Origin: an uncultured Flavobacteriales bacterium
GTDB taxonomy: Bacteria > Bacteroidota > Bacteroidia > Flavobacteriales > Crocinitomicaceae
NCBI GenBank assembly: GCA_946478775.1
Contig: CAMLDR010000043.1
Coordinates: 1-25,509 of the forward strand
DNA: 25,509 nt
Direction of reading: 5' to 3'
Every line of letters begins with the position of its first letter. Within the stretch, counting starts at the first letter, position 1. The notes beneath the pieces were generated by a model. The model searched no databases and was not told the DNA's origin. It was given only the letters and a program-made list of their open reading frames with translations. The position numbers were made by a program, and so were the translations under genes. Shown here in pieces: positions 1 through 8,083 of the stretch.

Positions 1-867
1 ACACTTGGCCAATTTGCATGGGCAAATGGAAACAGAACTACCGATTATATGGTGAACCAGTTAGAATGCAATTTATCTGGAATGATCAACCGGATGAACC
101 AATTTCCAAGTCCTGATAATAACGCCACGGGTACTTTGCAATGTTTTCCTGCTTGGCCTTCGCAAACCGGAGCAGGCGGGGGAGTTGTCAACAAACCTTA
201 CAACGGACCAGGTTCTACTGCAGATGTATTGGTTACTTACTATACACTTTCTTATTATATTATAGATTGTAATTCCGGAGAACTTTCCAATGAACTTTTC
301 ATACATTTCGGTTGCGATCAAATAGCTGGTGGCGGAACAGGAGGAGGTTTACCAACTGCACCGGATTTCGGCAGCGGAAAATTGTTGTACGTGAAAGTTT
401 CGAATGTGAACGATCCAGGTATGACCATTACCTTAACCCCTGACCAGGTTTTTGACTACGGTAAAGATTACATCGCTCCATCATTAGAGGATTTGGAGTC
501 CGGGTTGTATCGCATGACCTTTGTTTTTGATGATTTTTCAGCAGCACAATTCCTGGCTGAGCATCACGCGGATACCTATGAGCCGATCACCAATTCAAAC
601 TTTGCAACGTTGACCGTAGCACCCAACCCGATTAAAAACGAGACCTTGATCTTTGATGCTTCCGTAACCAGAAACATGTCGTTTACTGCTCAAGTTTACT
701 CATTGGACGGAGATTTGATCTCAACGGAAGCCGTGAAGTTAAAAACGAATGAAAGCATACATCGTGCAATCAGCCTGCCAAAAGATCGCTACCCGTATTC
801 CCAGGTTCGTGTAAAATTGATTTTTGCAGACAATTCGTTTCTGGAGGAAATTGTTTCCACCGATTAA
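1..867 (+). CDS. 3' end of secreted protein with T9SS-type C-terminal domain (5' truncated)
   Basis: The frame is open to the first base, so the gene begins upstream and only its last 288 codons are visible. I do not recognise the main body; it has Gly-rich linkers (GAGGGVV, AGGGTGGG) and several Asn/Asp-rich turns like those of extracellular Bacteroidota proteins. The last 80 or so residues begin with VAPNPIKNE and continue through a beta-rich segment (VYSLDGDLIS). This is the usual layout of a type A T9SS sorting domain (PNP motif, then a 'xDxxG' strand), though the final strand is atypical. By inference the protein is exported through the Sec and T9SS routes and is secreted or anchored at the surface. 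The first internal Met is at base 49, but the conserved reading upstream of it shows that this is not the true start. A strong terminator follows 23 bases after the stop. Confidence 0.75.
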   Translation, partial: TLGQFAWANGNRTTDYMVNQLECNLSGMINRMNQFPSPDNNATGTLQCFPAWPSQTGAGGGVVNKPYNGPGSTADVLVTYYTLSYYIIDCNSGELSNELFIHFGCDQIAGGGTGGGLPTAPDFGSGKLLYVKVSNVNDPGMTITLTPDQVFDYGKDYIAPSLEDLESGLYRMTFVFDDFSAAQFLAEHHADTYEPITNSNFATLTVAPNPIKNETLIFDASVTRNMSFTAQVYSLDGDLISTEAVKLKTNESIHRAISLPKDRYPYSQVRVKLIFADNSFLEEIVSTD

Positions 868-889
868 ATCACTCTGAAGATTTGTATTA

Positions 890-923
890 AAAAAGGCTGT
901 CTGTTGAATCAGGCAGCCTTTTT
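890..923 (+). terminator. Rho-independent terminator
   Basis: A 14-bp stem with one G-U pair (left arm 890-903, right arm 910-923) and a 6-base loop. The right arm ends in a T run, so this is a strong intrinsic terminator for the upstream T9SS cargo gene. The A-rich left arm could also give some termination on the other strand. Confidence 0.85.
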
Positions 924-971
924 GGTTCCGATGAATTCAATCAGCGGCTGTCACATATTGATCATTTGATT

Positions 972-979
972 TATATTTG
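972..979 (+). promoter_or_regulatory. Bacteroidota -7 element (TATATTTG) of the MtfA-like gene
   Basis: A perfect match to TAnnTTTG, the Bacteroidota sigma-A -7 consensus. No TTG lies at the ideal 19-base spacing. The element ends 6 bases before the ATG at 986, so the transcript would be leaderless or nearly so. It covers the in-frame TTG at 977, which argues against that codon as the start. Confidence 0.5.
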
Positions 980-985
980 GAGCGT

Positions 986-1846
986 ATGAATTCTACCTAC
1001 ATTTATCTCGGAATCGGAATTGCGATTAGTATGCTGATCGGTTATTCCCGCTATAGTTTGAGAAAGCAGCGTTCTAAAAATCCGGACCGGCCTTTTCCGC
1101 AGCAATGGAGACAGCTTTTGGTGCAGTACGTGGCTTTTTACAATCGGTTAACTCCACCAGAAAGGACGCGATTTGAAAAACGGGTCCATATTTTCCTTTT
1201 GAACGTTCAGATTGTGGGTATTGAAACCGAGGTTACGCACCTGGACCGCATTTTAATTGCTTCCGGCGCAATCATTCCCATTTTCGGCTTTGATTCCTGG
1301 CATTATTCCAACCTCGAAGTGGTAGAGCTTCACCCGGACAAGTTCCTGATCCCAACGACACAGCACTATGCCAACGGCCTGGTAGGTTGGGGAAAAATGG
1401 AAGGAAAAGTGAAGCTGTCCAGAAAGGCGCTTGTTCATGGTTTCTATGACAACAACGACCAAAAAAATGTGGCAATTCATGAATTCGTTCACGTTCTGGA
1501 TATGCAGGATGGAAAGATCGATGGGAAGTTAGGCCACATTATGAAGGAAATTGACATCAGGCCCTGGTTGCAGATCATCCATACTAAAATGAACACGATG
1601 CAGATGGGAAATTCCACTATCCGCGAGTATGGATCAACCAGCAATGCGGAATTTTTGGCCGTTGTGAGTGAATTCTTTTTTGAAAGCCCTGAGAAAATGA
1701 AAACCGAACACCCGGAACTTTACCGGATGCTGGATGGGTTTTATAATCCGAAAAAACAAAAGCACACACCGAAAAGCCAGCAGAAACATCCGCAGCAAGG
1801 TCCTCCGAAAGATCCGCGGGAAGTACAGTCGGCGTTGGTGCGGTAA
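986..1846 (+). CDS. Membrane-anchored MtfA-like zinc peptidase (M90 family)
   Basis: The 286-residue product starts with a single hydrophobic segment (about residues 4-21), followed by basic residues. This suggests an N-terminal anchor with the catalytic domain in the cytoplasm. The domain carries HEFVH (residues 165-169) followed by LDMQDG, and an AEFLAVVSE motif with Glu222 as the likely third zinc ligand. These are the hallmarks of the MtfA/M90 peptidases. E. coli MtfA is a soluble aminopeptidase that binds the glucose-repressor Mlc; whether this homologue regulates sugar uptake is unknown. The last 35 or so residues form a Lys/Gln/Pro-rich, probably disordered tail. An in-frame TTG at 977 would add three residues, but it lies inside the likely -7 element. 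The gene stands alone between a terminator and a 200-base gap. Confidence 0.85.
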   Translation: MNSTYIYLGIGIAISMLIGYSRYSLRKQRSKNPDRPFPQQWRQLLVQYVAFYNRLTPPERTRFEKRVHIFLLNVQIVGIETEVTHLDRILIASGAIIPIFGFDSWHYSNLEVVELHPDKFLIPTTQHYANGLVGWGKMEGKVKLSRKALVHGFYDNNDQKNVAIHEFVHVLDMQDGKIDGKLGHIMKEIDIRPWLQIIHTKMNTMQMGNSTIREYGSTSNAEFLAVVSEFFFESPEKMKTEHPELYRMLDGFYNPKKQKHTPKSQQKHPQQGPPKDPREVQSALVR

Positions 1847-1870
1847 TCAGACAGTTAAACTCTTTTTAAG

Positions 1871-1899
1871 GGTAATGAGAAAAATTCCTACTCATTACC
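1871..1899. repeat. Perfect 9-bp inverted repeat after the MtfA-like gene
   Basis: GGTAATGAG (1871-1879) and CTCATTACC (1891-1899) flank an 11-base loop. No T run follows on either strand, so it is not a classical intrinsic terminator. It may act as a 3' mRNA-stabilising hairpin or a binding site. Confidence 0.4.
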
Positions 1900-2047
1900 A
1901 CCCGCCCGGATCAATGTCCAAACCCCTTTCTTTTAAGGAGTAAGCTGTGCTTTCAATGACCATTCCTAAACTCAATCTTCCATTGCTGAATTCATGTGCA
2001 TCAATAGGTGCTGTTCAACCTATATTTCACTTTTAAATCTATTTATT

Positions 2048-4219
2048 ATGAAAAAACACTTAATTACTATTCTCACTTTGGTATTGTTTGGTTATACCAC
2101 ACAAGCACAAACTGCTGTGGTTAATAACCCAAGCGATGTTAGTTATGTCCCCGGAACACTCCGTTATGAAATTGACAATGCTGTTGCCGGTACCACCATC
2201 TATCTCACCAGTTTAACCAGTTCGATCAATTTGCAGGACGCAATTATTCTTACAAAAGATGTGAAACTGGTTGGCACTACCGGAGTGACAACTATTGACG
2301 GGAACCTTTTAACGAATTTATTTGAGATCAACTCAGGTGTAACGCTTGAATTGAGTGGGCTCATCTTGCAAGAAGGTTCAAATCTCTACATCTTGCAAAC
2401 TCCTGTGATTGGTCAAGCCGTTATTGTAAATGGCCATTTAATTGCAAACAATTGCACCTTTAAAGACAATGAAAGTTTTGATGGTGGAGCTATTTATTGT
2501 CATTCTAACGGCTCAACTGTTACCTTGACCAATTGTGTTTTTAAAAACAATAAAGGACGTAATGGCGGGGCACTACATATCAACAATAATGCTGTACTTA
2601 CAGCGCAAGGGTGTACTTTCGAAAACAACCAGGCTATTGAAGGAAGTGCAGGTGGAAATGGTTATGGTGGAAATGGCGGAGCCATTTGCATTAATAATTC
2701 GAAAATTTACATTCTTAATTCAACCTTCATTGGCAACAGAGCAATCGGCACAACAGCATACATCTCCAATGGAGGTGCTATTTTTGCCGGTGGCTCACTA
2801 ACGTTTAAAATCAGCAACTCTGTATTTTATGGAAATACTTGTAACGCGGGGCTTGGAGGCAGAGGAGGAGCAATGAGTTTTAAATTGACTGGCTTCCCTG
2901 TTAACGATGTAGCATTTAACAATTTGACCATTTCAAACAATTCAGCAACACATGGTGGGGGAATTTGCATTGATTCAGACAAGAAATTTGATATTGGAAA
3001 TTCTATTATTGCTAAAAACCACAGTTCACCTGGCTTGGATCCTGATTTGTATTTGGTATTCTCTCCAAGTCTTCCCGTTTCTAAAGGCGGAAATTTATTA
3101 GGTGTGGCTCCGGCAGCATTTCTCCCTTCGCTTCAAGATCTTGTGGGAACTCAAGCAAGTCCGCTAGATCCGCAATTTATTCAAGTTGGATCGTTCCCTC
3201 CATCTTCGGACGGTGATTATCACCTAAAGGCCTGTTCTCCGGCAATGAATACCGGAAATGGAACAGCACTTCCATTGGATGTACACAACTATTTTGGCGC
3301 AGGTTCCACAACTCCAATATCTCAGGACGTGGAAGGAAACAACCGAATTGTCAATCTTCTTGACAAAGGCGCCTATGAACACTTGAACGCTACTCCGGGA
3401 TCATTTTATTACTCTGACGGAAATACGCATTGTAAAAATAAAGGGGTTTCATATCCAAACACAGGAGGATTAACCGGAACATTCACCTCAAGTCCTTCAG
3501 GATTATTTATCAATACAACTACCGGAGTTGTAACACGTAAGTTCAGTTCTGTTGGCGTTTATACCATTACTTTTCATACAACTTCCTGCAATGGGACAGC
3601 TATTTCCACTTCCATTACTTACACCATCAATCCCAATCCTATTGTGAGCATCACTGAAACTATCAATCCAAGTTTCCCTTATAACACGTCATCACTAAAT
3701 GCAATTGTTACCGGAACTACCGGTGCACACACCTACAAATGGTACCGTTATGGCAATTACATCGGGTCATCCAGTCAAATCATAAATCCTTGTGCAAATG
3801 CTACTTACGAAGTTTATGTTACGAATACTGCTACCGGATGTGTAGGCTATGTCAGTTATTTCTTTAATAATTCGAACAACCATGTTTGTAGCGTACAGCC
3901 GCCACTGGGAATGGAAATCACGAATGATACTGATAGCGAAAATGGTTTATATTCTGAAAAATCGGTTAAGTCGAGTGAGCTAACACAAAGCTGGAAACTC
4001 TATCCCAATCCATCAGACGGAGAGACTTTCATTGAACTTGACCAGGTCTATTCAAGCATCAAGTTTACGCTAACCGACCTTTCAGGTAAACACATCGCAA
4101 CGGAAACAGCTTTTGAGAGCAGTCGTTTAACGATACAAACCGATCTACCAGGCGGTATTTATTTAGCACACATTGAGGCAGGTGGTATTTCAAAAGTTTA
4201 CCGACTTATCTTAAAATAA
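2048..4219 (+). CDS. Secreted beta-helix / choice-of-anchor Q protein with T9SS type A sorting domain
   Basis: 723 residues from the ATG at 2048. That start gives a clean signal peptide (MKKH, a hydrophobic core, then TTQAQ, cleaved near residue 20); the frame opens 54 bases earlier, but those codons do not resemble one. Residues of roughly 100-330 hold repeated short units of the form F-x-x-N...GGA(I/L) (FKDNESFDGGAIYC, FKNNKGRNGGALHI, NGGAIFA, GRGGAM). These are characteristic of right-handed beta-helices and the polymorphic outer-membrane-protein repeat. Next comes a choice-of-anchor Q-like segment (CSPAMNTGN...DVEGNNRIV...DKGAYEH), then an Ig-like region. The last 75 or so residues are a T9SS type A sorting domain (LYPNPSDGE...DLSGK...GGIYLAHIE). 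By inference it is a surface adhesin or a polysaccharide-interacting protein; no catalytic residues are evident. A strong terminator follows. Confidence 0.85.
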   Translation: MKKHLITILTLVLFGYTTQAQTAVVNNPSDVSYVPGTLRYEIDNAVAGTTIYLTSLTSSINLQDAIILTKDVKLVGTTGVTTIDGNLLTNLFEINSGVTLELSGLILQEGSNLYILQTPVIGQAVIVNGHLIANNCTFKDNESFDGGAIYCHSNGSTVTLTNCVFKNNKGRNGGALHINNNAVLTAQGCTFENNQAIEGSAGGNGYGGNGGAICINNSKIYILNSTFIGNRAIGTTAYISNGGAIFAGGSLTFKISNSVFYGNTCNAGLGGRGGAMSFKLTGFPVNDVAFNNLTISNNSATHGGGICIDSDKKFDIGNSIIAKNHSSPGLDPDLYLVFSPSLPVSKGGNLLGVAPAAFLPSLQDLVGTQASPLDPQFIQVGSFPPSSDGDYHLKACSPAMNTGNGTALPLDVHNYFGAGSTTPISQDVEGNNRIVNLLDKGAYEHLNATPGSFYYSDGNTHCKNKGVSYPNTGGLTGTFTSSPSGLFINTTTGVVTRKFSSVGVYTITFHTTSCNGTAISTSITYTINPNPIVSITETINPSFPYNTSSLNAIVTGTTGAHTYKWYRYGNYIGSSSQIINPCANATYEVYVTNTATGCVGYVSYFFNNSNNHVCSVQPPLGMEITNDTDSENGLYSEKSVKSSELTQSWKLYPNPSDGETFIELDQVYSSIKFTLTDLSGKHIATETAFESSRLTIQTDLPGGIYLAHIEAGGISKVYRLILK

Positions 4220-4253
4220 AACGTATTAAAACACGAAGCAACAGATTCAACTG

Positions 4254-4283
4254 AAAGACCGGGTGCAGTGCCCGGTCTTTTTT
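4254..4283 (+). terminator. Rho-independent terminator of the beta-helix gene
   Basis: A perfect 10-bp stem (4254-4263 with 4271-4280) with a 7-base loop, ending in six T residues. It lies 35 bases after the stop codon. Confidence 0.9.
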
Positions 4284-4309
4284 GGTTGAAGGATAGTCGT
4301 TTTTCAAAG

Positions 4310-4335
4310 AAAAAACGGCGAGTTTTCACTCACCG
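4310..4335 (-). terminator. Rho-independent terminator of the lipoprotein gene (minus strand)
   Basis: Read on the minus strand, an 8-bp stem with one G-U pair (4328-4335 with 4316-4323) closes a GAAA tetraloop and is followed by TTTTTT. It lies 64 bases past the lipoprotein stop codon. Together with the terminator at 4254-4283 it separates the two convergent genes. Confidence 0.85.
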
Positions 4336-4398
4336 CTCTTTTATACTCAATGCTTCAGTTTTATTTCTGATAATCATTTCCGTTGGCTGCCATACCGG

Positions 4399-4821
4399 CT
4401 ATTCCGTTTCCCACTCCGAAACATGATTATTCTCCAAATCCTTCAATTCCATGAAATCTTTTTCCAATTGCAGTACTTCGTATTCTTCCGTTTGGGTAGT
4501 TCCCTCGAAATTGGAAGGGGTGCGTACAATGGTCAGTAAATCCGCATCATCTGAAAGCATATAAGTAATGGTCCATTGCAAATCCTGCTCAAAAGCCGGA
4601 ACCTGGTATACAAACGTTCCCGAACAAGGTTGATTCTTCGGCTTACACTTATCAAACGTAAACGCTCTGCGGATTCCTGTCAGGTCTTCATTCCCGGTAT
4701 CTGTATAAGTAGATTTGGTCATCACCCAGGTTTCTCCTCCCAGACTCTTTAAGGCTTTCTTTTCTTTGCTGCAGCTTGCAATAAGAACCACTGCAACCAA
4801 TAAATACAATACGTGTTTCAT
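4399..4821 (-). CDS. Small lipoprotein, possibly lipocalin-like
   Basis: 140 residues. The N-terminus is a typical lipoprotein signal (MKHVLYLLVAVVLIASC) with lipobox IASC and lipidated Cys17. The following SKEKK has no acidic residue at +2, so the protein may stay at the inner membrane or reach the outer membrane; the sequence does not decide this. The mature part opens with a 'GETWVMTKSTYTD' strand and has alternating strands (AFTFDKC, FVYQV, LQWTITYML) ending in an acidic tail. This resembles the small lipocalin-like lipoproteins common in Flavobacteriales, but no diagnostic motif confirms it. Two Cys (in DKCKPKNQPCSG) could form a disulphide. It is a single gene with its own promoter and terminator. 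Confidence 0.75.
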   Translation of the reverse strand: MKHVLYLLVAVVLIASCSKEKKALKSLGGETWVMTKSTYTDTGNEDLTGIRRAFTFDKCKPKNQPCSGTFVYQVPAFEQDLQWTITYMLSDDADLLTIVRTPSNFEGTTQTEEYEVLQLEKDFMELKDLENNHVSEWETE

Positions 4822-4838
4822 GATTTCATTTTTTTAAG

Positions 4839-4869
4839 CAAAGTAAGGGCGGAAGAGTGGTTCTTTCAA
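4839..4869 (-). promoter_or_regulatory. Bacteroidota-type promoter of the lipoprotein gene
   Basis: On the minus strand, TTG (4867-4869) is followed after 20 bases by TTACTTTG (4839-4846), close to the -33 TTG / -7 TAnnTTTG pair. The -7 element ends 17 bases before the ATG. Confidence 0.5.
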
Positions 4870-4957
4870 TAGGGCAAAAGGCGTATTTTGGAGGGGATGT
4901 TGTATTCTTTTCTGAAACAACCCAAAAGCAATCCATGCGTTTAATAGTTGAAACCTT

Positions 4958-4965
4958 TAATTTTG
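4958..4965 (+). promoter_or_regulatory. -7 element (TAATTTTG) of the Cys-rich protein gene
   Basis: An exact TAnnTTTG match ending 8 bases before the ATG at 4974. It supports that start over the longer in-frame opening at 4857. No TTG sits at the expected -33 spacing. Confidence 0.4.
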
Positions 4966-4973
4966 CTTCTACC

Positions 4974-5342
4974 ATGCAACTGTACTGTAAAATATGCAAT
5001 TATAAACTTTCTGTCATGGAGTTAGAGCAGGTGTTTTCGGATCAGGCAAACCTGGAAGACCAGGAACCGCTGATTGGTCCGGGACTGTATATAAACGCCA
5101 GCGAGTTGGAGTTTCATTTTGGAAAACCCATTGATTTCTTCGTAAACAAAGAAAGTGTCCTGCTTCGCAATCACAAAGACGCCAAGCGCTTACAAGGCTG
5201 CTGCGGTCCGGGTGACTTAAGCGTGCTGAACCAGGTTTGTCCTAACTGCAGTGCGGAAATCGGTGTAATTGTAGCCGATTGCTGGCTTCCTCATTTCATT
5301 GGGATTTCTGAAGAGACGGTGAGTAAAGAGCGGTTGTGGTAA
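4974..5342 (+). CDS. Small Cys-rich, zinc-ribbon-like hypothetical protein
   Basis: 122 residues from the ATG at 4974. The frame is open back to 4857, but the first 39 codons overlap the promoter of the divergent lipoprotein gene and lack protein-like character, so the shorter form is preferred. Cys residues pair as C5-x2-C8 and C89-x2-C92, the spacing of a split zinc ribbon, with additional C76-C77 and C103. There is no signal peptide or membrane segment, so it is probably cytoplasmic. I do not recognise the family. The mixed central part (GPGLYINASELEFHFGKPIDFF) looks globular. It is convergent with the DUF2341 gene and shares the terminator hairpin at 5397-5430. Confidence 0.65.
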   Translation: MQLYCKICNYKLSVMELEQVFSDQANLEDQEPLIGPGLYINASELEFHFGKPIDFFVNKESVLLRNHKDAKRLQGCCGPGDLSVLNQVCPNCSAEIGVIVADCWLPHFIGISEETVSKERLW

Positions 5343-5393
5343 CATGGCTTTCCCGGAACAATGCTTCCTGATTCATCTGCAAAGCCGTTTAAC

Positions 5394-5430
5394 AAAAAAG
5401 CCCGACTTAAAAGTAATTAAGACGGGCTTT
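5394..5430 (-). terminator. Terminator between convergent genes (main activity on minus strand)
   Basis: Arms 5397-5404 and 5423-5430 form an 8-bp GC-rich stem, extended after one A-A mismatch by CTTAA/TTAAG. On the minus strand a six-T run follows, which terminates the DUF2341 gene. On the plus strand only TTTCTAATTT follows, so it would be weaker for the Cys-rich gene. Confidence 0.8.
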
Positions 5431-5450
5431 CTAATTTATTATGTGATTCC

Positions 5451-7748
5451 TTAACGGGTCAGCACAATTCGTTGGTTCAATAAATTATTTTCACCTGAAC
5501 GCAAGTAGTAAACACCATTTGGTAAAGCACTTAAATCGACAGTGGATTCCATGGATTTTTCCAATTCCAACACTTGAAGCACCTGTCCAACCATGTCTGT
5601 AATGAAGTATTCACCGGAGTTCGGAGATACGATGTTCACTAGTCCATTGGTAGGATTTGGGTAAATGATGGTTTGTTCTATCCCCATTTCAGATAAACTA
5701 ACGGTAGTAATGGACACACAATTGGAAGTGTCAGTACATCCGTTGAATGTCAGTACCACAGCGTAGCTGCCATTTGCAGCAGGAGTGAAGGCGGCACTCG
5801 TTGCTCCCGGAATCGGTTGCCCGTTTGAACAATCAATCCACTGATAAGCCCCATTGGTTTCGTTGGCAGTAATGGTAATTCCGTTCACATTAGTCGTATT
5901 GTTGATAGTTAGTGTGCTCACAACGATGGTATCTGAATCCACACAACCGTTTGCCTGAGTAACTTCCACAAAGTAACTTCCTGAAGCGTTCACGGATAGT
6001 TGCTGCTGCGTATCACCTGTATTCCATTCGTAAGTGCTGCCCGGATTCTGTGCATCCAATAAGAGCAGGTTCCCGGCACAAAGTAAGGTATCATCCCCCA
6101 AATCAATTACAGGAAGAGCCAGTGTATTTATCGCAATTGTATCCGCATTTTCACAACCCATTGCATCTGTTACCGATACAGAATACACTCCGCCTGCAGA
6201 CACGCTAAGCGTCTGGAGCATGGAACCATCACTCCAAAGAAACGATGAACCGGTATTCTGAGCATCCAATTCAGGTGAAGAACCTTCACAGATTGAAATA
6301 TCCGATCCCAAATCAACAACCGGGAGTGCATTTACCTGGATCACAATGGTATCAGCTGAAGCACACAAGTTCGCGTCTGTTACCGAAACGGAATAAGAAC
6401 CTGCAGTCAGTAAACTGATTTGCTGAGTCACATCACCGGAACTCCATGCATAAACCGCTCCGGTATTTTGAGCGTCCAATGTTAAAGTATTTCCTTCACA
6501 AATAGAAGTATCCACTCCCAAATCAACAATCGGTAACGGATTGAATGTAACCGAAATCGTATCTCTTTTTGTACAACCGGTCGGACTAATAACTTCTACC
6601 CAATAAGAACCGGAAGCTGCAGGACTGATTGTCTGACTCACAGAACCGTCATTCCAGTTAAAAGTAAAACCAGCGTTTCCAGCATCCAAAATAAGCGGAA
6701 CATCTTCGCAAAGAACGGCATCCGCACCCAAATTCACGATCAGCGCATTATAAGAATTGAGATCAGTCAGTGTCGGTTCCACGGGTGTATACTTTCTTAC
6801 TTTAATGATTTTGGAAAATCCGTCGTAACCTACCGCATAAGAAGAATACCCTATGAAGAAATCAGTGCCCGAAGAAGAGTTCAAGCTGGCCAATGTGGTA
6901 TTGCAATTGGCAGTTGTTGTATTGCAGTATTCACTTACCTGGATAGTAGATCCGCTCATACCGGCAACAATTTTATAATCATAAAAGGTAGCGGCATCAG
7001 CTGAGGCGGGAAGTGCAGGATAATTCATATCAAACCAGGCATTTCCACTGGAAACATCCGGATCTTCCGTGCAGCCCAAATCAGGTCCGGCTGTTCGAAA
7101 GGTGTAACGATAATCAGAACCACTGTATCCCAGCAAAAAACCAAATGAGGGACCACTTTTTGAGTGAGTTTCTTCAATAACAACGGGTTGCGTAAAATGG
7201 ATGTTGCTGCGGATGTATTCCCAATTGTTATTTCCGGATAAATTCAATATCCCGCCGGATAAATTTATAATGGGCGTACCTCTTAGTTCCCATTTGGCCA
7301 AATCGAGTGTTGATCCTTCGAAATCATCAAAAAATTCAAAGGTATTGTCGCCGCTGCTTTGGGCAACTGCAGCCGGATTACCGTAAAACATGTGAATCGT
7401 ATCCACCGCATTGGCAGCAACTGTTGAAAGTTTCACCCATACATTGGTAGTCGGTGTATTGAGTCCATCCTCAATCCAGTAACTCAGGTTGTCACTGCAA
7501 TTGCTTGTAAAGCGCAAATCACTTCCATCTGCATTCATTTGATTTGCAGCAATCAGCGCCTGGCTATCGAATGTGATCTTAATCTGATGTCCGGTAAGTG
7601 CCTGGGCATTTGTAGAGTTGTCAATTTCAATTGATTGCGCATTTGACCAGTCCAGGTTATAAGAGCAGGGCAAACAGGTCTGAGCATGCAAATGAGAGAA
7701 GAATACCAATGCTGCCATTGATAAGGTTAGTCGTAGTAGTGTTTTCAT
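5451..7748 (-). CDS. Secreted DUF2341 protein with five Ig-like repeats and T9SS type A sorting domain
   Basis: 765 residues with signal peptide 1-22 (cleaved near HLHAQ). Residues of roughly 30-130 match the DUF2341 pattern (LTGHQIKITFD, DLRFTSNCSDNLSYWIED, NVWVKLS, DTIHMFYGNPAAV). A lectin-like beta-sandwich region follows (FFDDFEGSTLDLAKWELRG, to about 330). Next are five Ig/PKD-like repeats: 335-405, 406-475, 476-545, 546-615 and a divergent one at 616-685. The middle three each have exactly 70 residues with the pattern P-(I/V)-(V/I)-DLG-x-D...LDAQN-x-G...W...G-S-Y-x-V-x-V-T...DTI. The last 80 residues (686-765; IYPNPTNG...DMVGQ...LPNGVYYLRSG) are a type A sorting domain. The protein is therefore a T9SS-exported, probably surface-bound protein that may bind glycans (inference from DUF2341 and the sandwich domain). 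Confidence 0.9.
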   Translation of the reverse strand: MKTLLRLTLSMAALVFFSHLHAQTCLPCSYNLDWSNAQSIEIDNSTNAQALTGHQIKITFDSQALIAANQMNADGSDLRFTSNCSDNLSYWIEDGLNTPTTNVWVKLSTVAANAVDTIHMFYGNPAAVAQSSGDNTFEFFDDFEGSTLDLAKWELRGTPIINLSGGILNLSGNNNWEYIRSNIHFTQPVVIEETHSKSGPSFGFLLGYSGSDYRYTFRTAGPDLGCTEDPDVSSGNAWFDMNYPALPASADAATFYDYKIVAGMSGSTIQVSEYCNTTTANCNTTLASLNSSSGTDFFIGYSSYAVGYDGFSKIIKVRKYTPVEPTLTDLNSYNALIVNLGADAVLCEDVPLILDAGNAGFTFNWNDGSVSQTISPAASGSYWVEVISPTGCTKRDTISVTFNPLPIVDLGVDTSICEGNTLTLDAQNTGAVYAWSSGDVTQQISLLTAGSYSVSVTDANLCASADTIVIQVNALPVVDLGSDISICEGSSPELDAQNTGSSFLWSDGSMLQTLSVSAGGVYSVSVTDAMGCENADTIAINTLALPVIDLGDDTLLCAGNLLLLDAQNPGSTYEWNTGDTQQQLSVNASGSYFVEVTQANGCVDSDTIVVSTLTINNTTNVNGITITANETNGAYQWIDCSNGQPIPGATSAAFTPAANGSYAVVLTFNGCTDTSNCVSITTVSLSEMGIEQTIIYPNPTNGLVNIVSPNSGEYFITDMVGQVLQVLELEKSMESTVDLSALPNGVYYLRSGENNLLNQRIVLTR

Positions 7749-8083
7749 TTAGTTGTTTTAAGATGTGGTCAAAGGTAGCCAAACTAAAACGATAAGTACC
7801 GAATTGTTTTAGCAGTTGATTTAATCACTGTTTTACAGGTAGTTGACATATCATTAAAACCTAAAACAATAAGTGCCTGGTTTTCAAAATCACAAACAAG
7901 GGCTGAAATTGTCATCCAATGACCCAAATTTAACTTGTTTCGATTCCTTCTTAGAGATCATCTACAGCTACTGGATCGGGGAGGGGCGTTTCCAACTATC
8001 CTGCTGCTTCTTTCGTTGATCTATCCGTTGCCCGGAAGCGAAAGAAACTACTTAACTTTCAATTATTCCTAAACTCAACACTT
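7749..8083. other. 335-base intergenic region between divergent T9SS genes
   Basis: No gene is seen. For the minus-strand gene a TACCTTTG -7 element lies at 7770-7777 (minus sense), 21 bases from its ATG. An imperfect 17-base direct repeat, CTAAAAC-(G/A)-ATAAGT-(A/G)-CC, occurs at 7784-7800 and 7861-7877, 77 bases apart, and could be an operator. On the plus side, TAACTTTC (8053-8060) resembles a -7 element. It is followed by ATTCCTAAACTCAA (8065-8078), which also occurs upstream of the beta-helix gene. Confidence 0.5.

Noticed and set aside
2004..2023. ATAGGT/ACCTAT hairpin upstream of the beta-helix gene
   Set aside because: The 6-bp stem with 8-base loop is too short and isolated to call a riboswitch or terminator.
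4857..4973. 39-codon N-terminal extension of the Cys-rich protein
   Set aside because: It overlaps the divergent lipoprotein promoter and lies upstream of a TAATTTTG element next to the later ATG.
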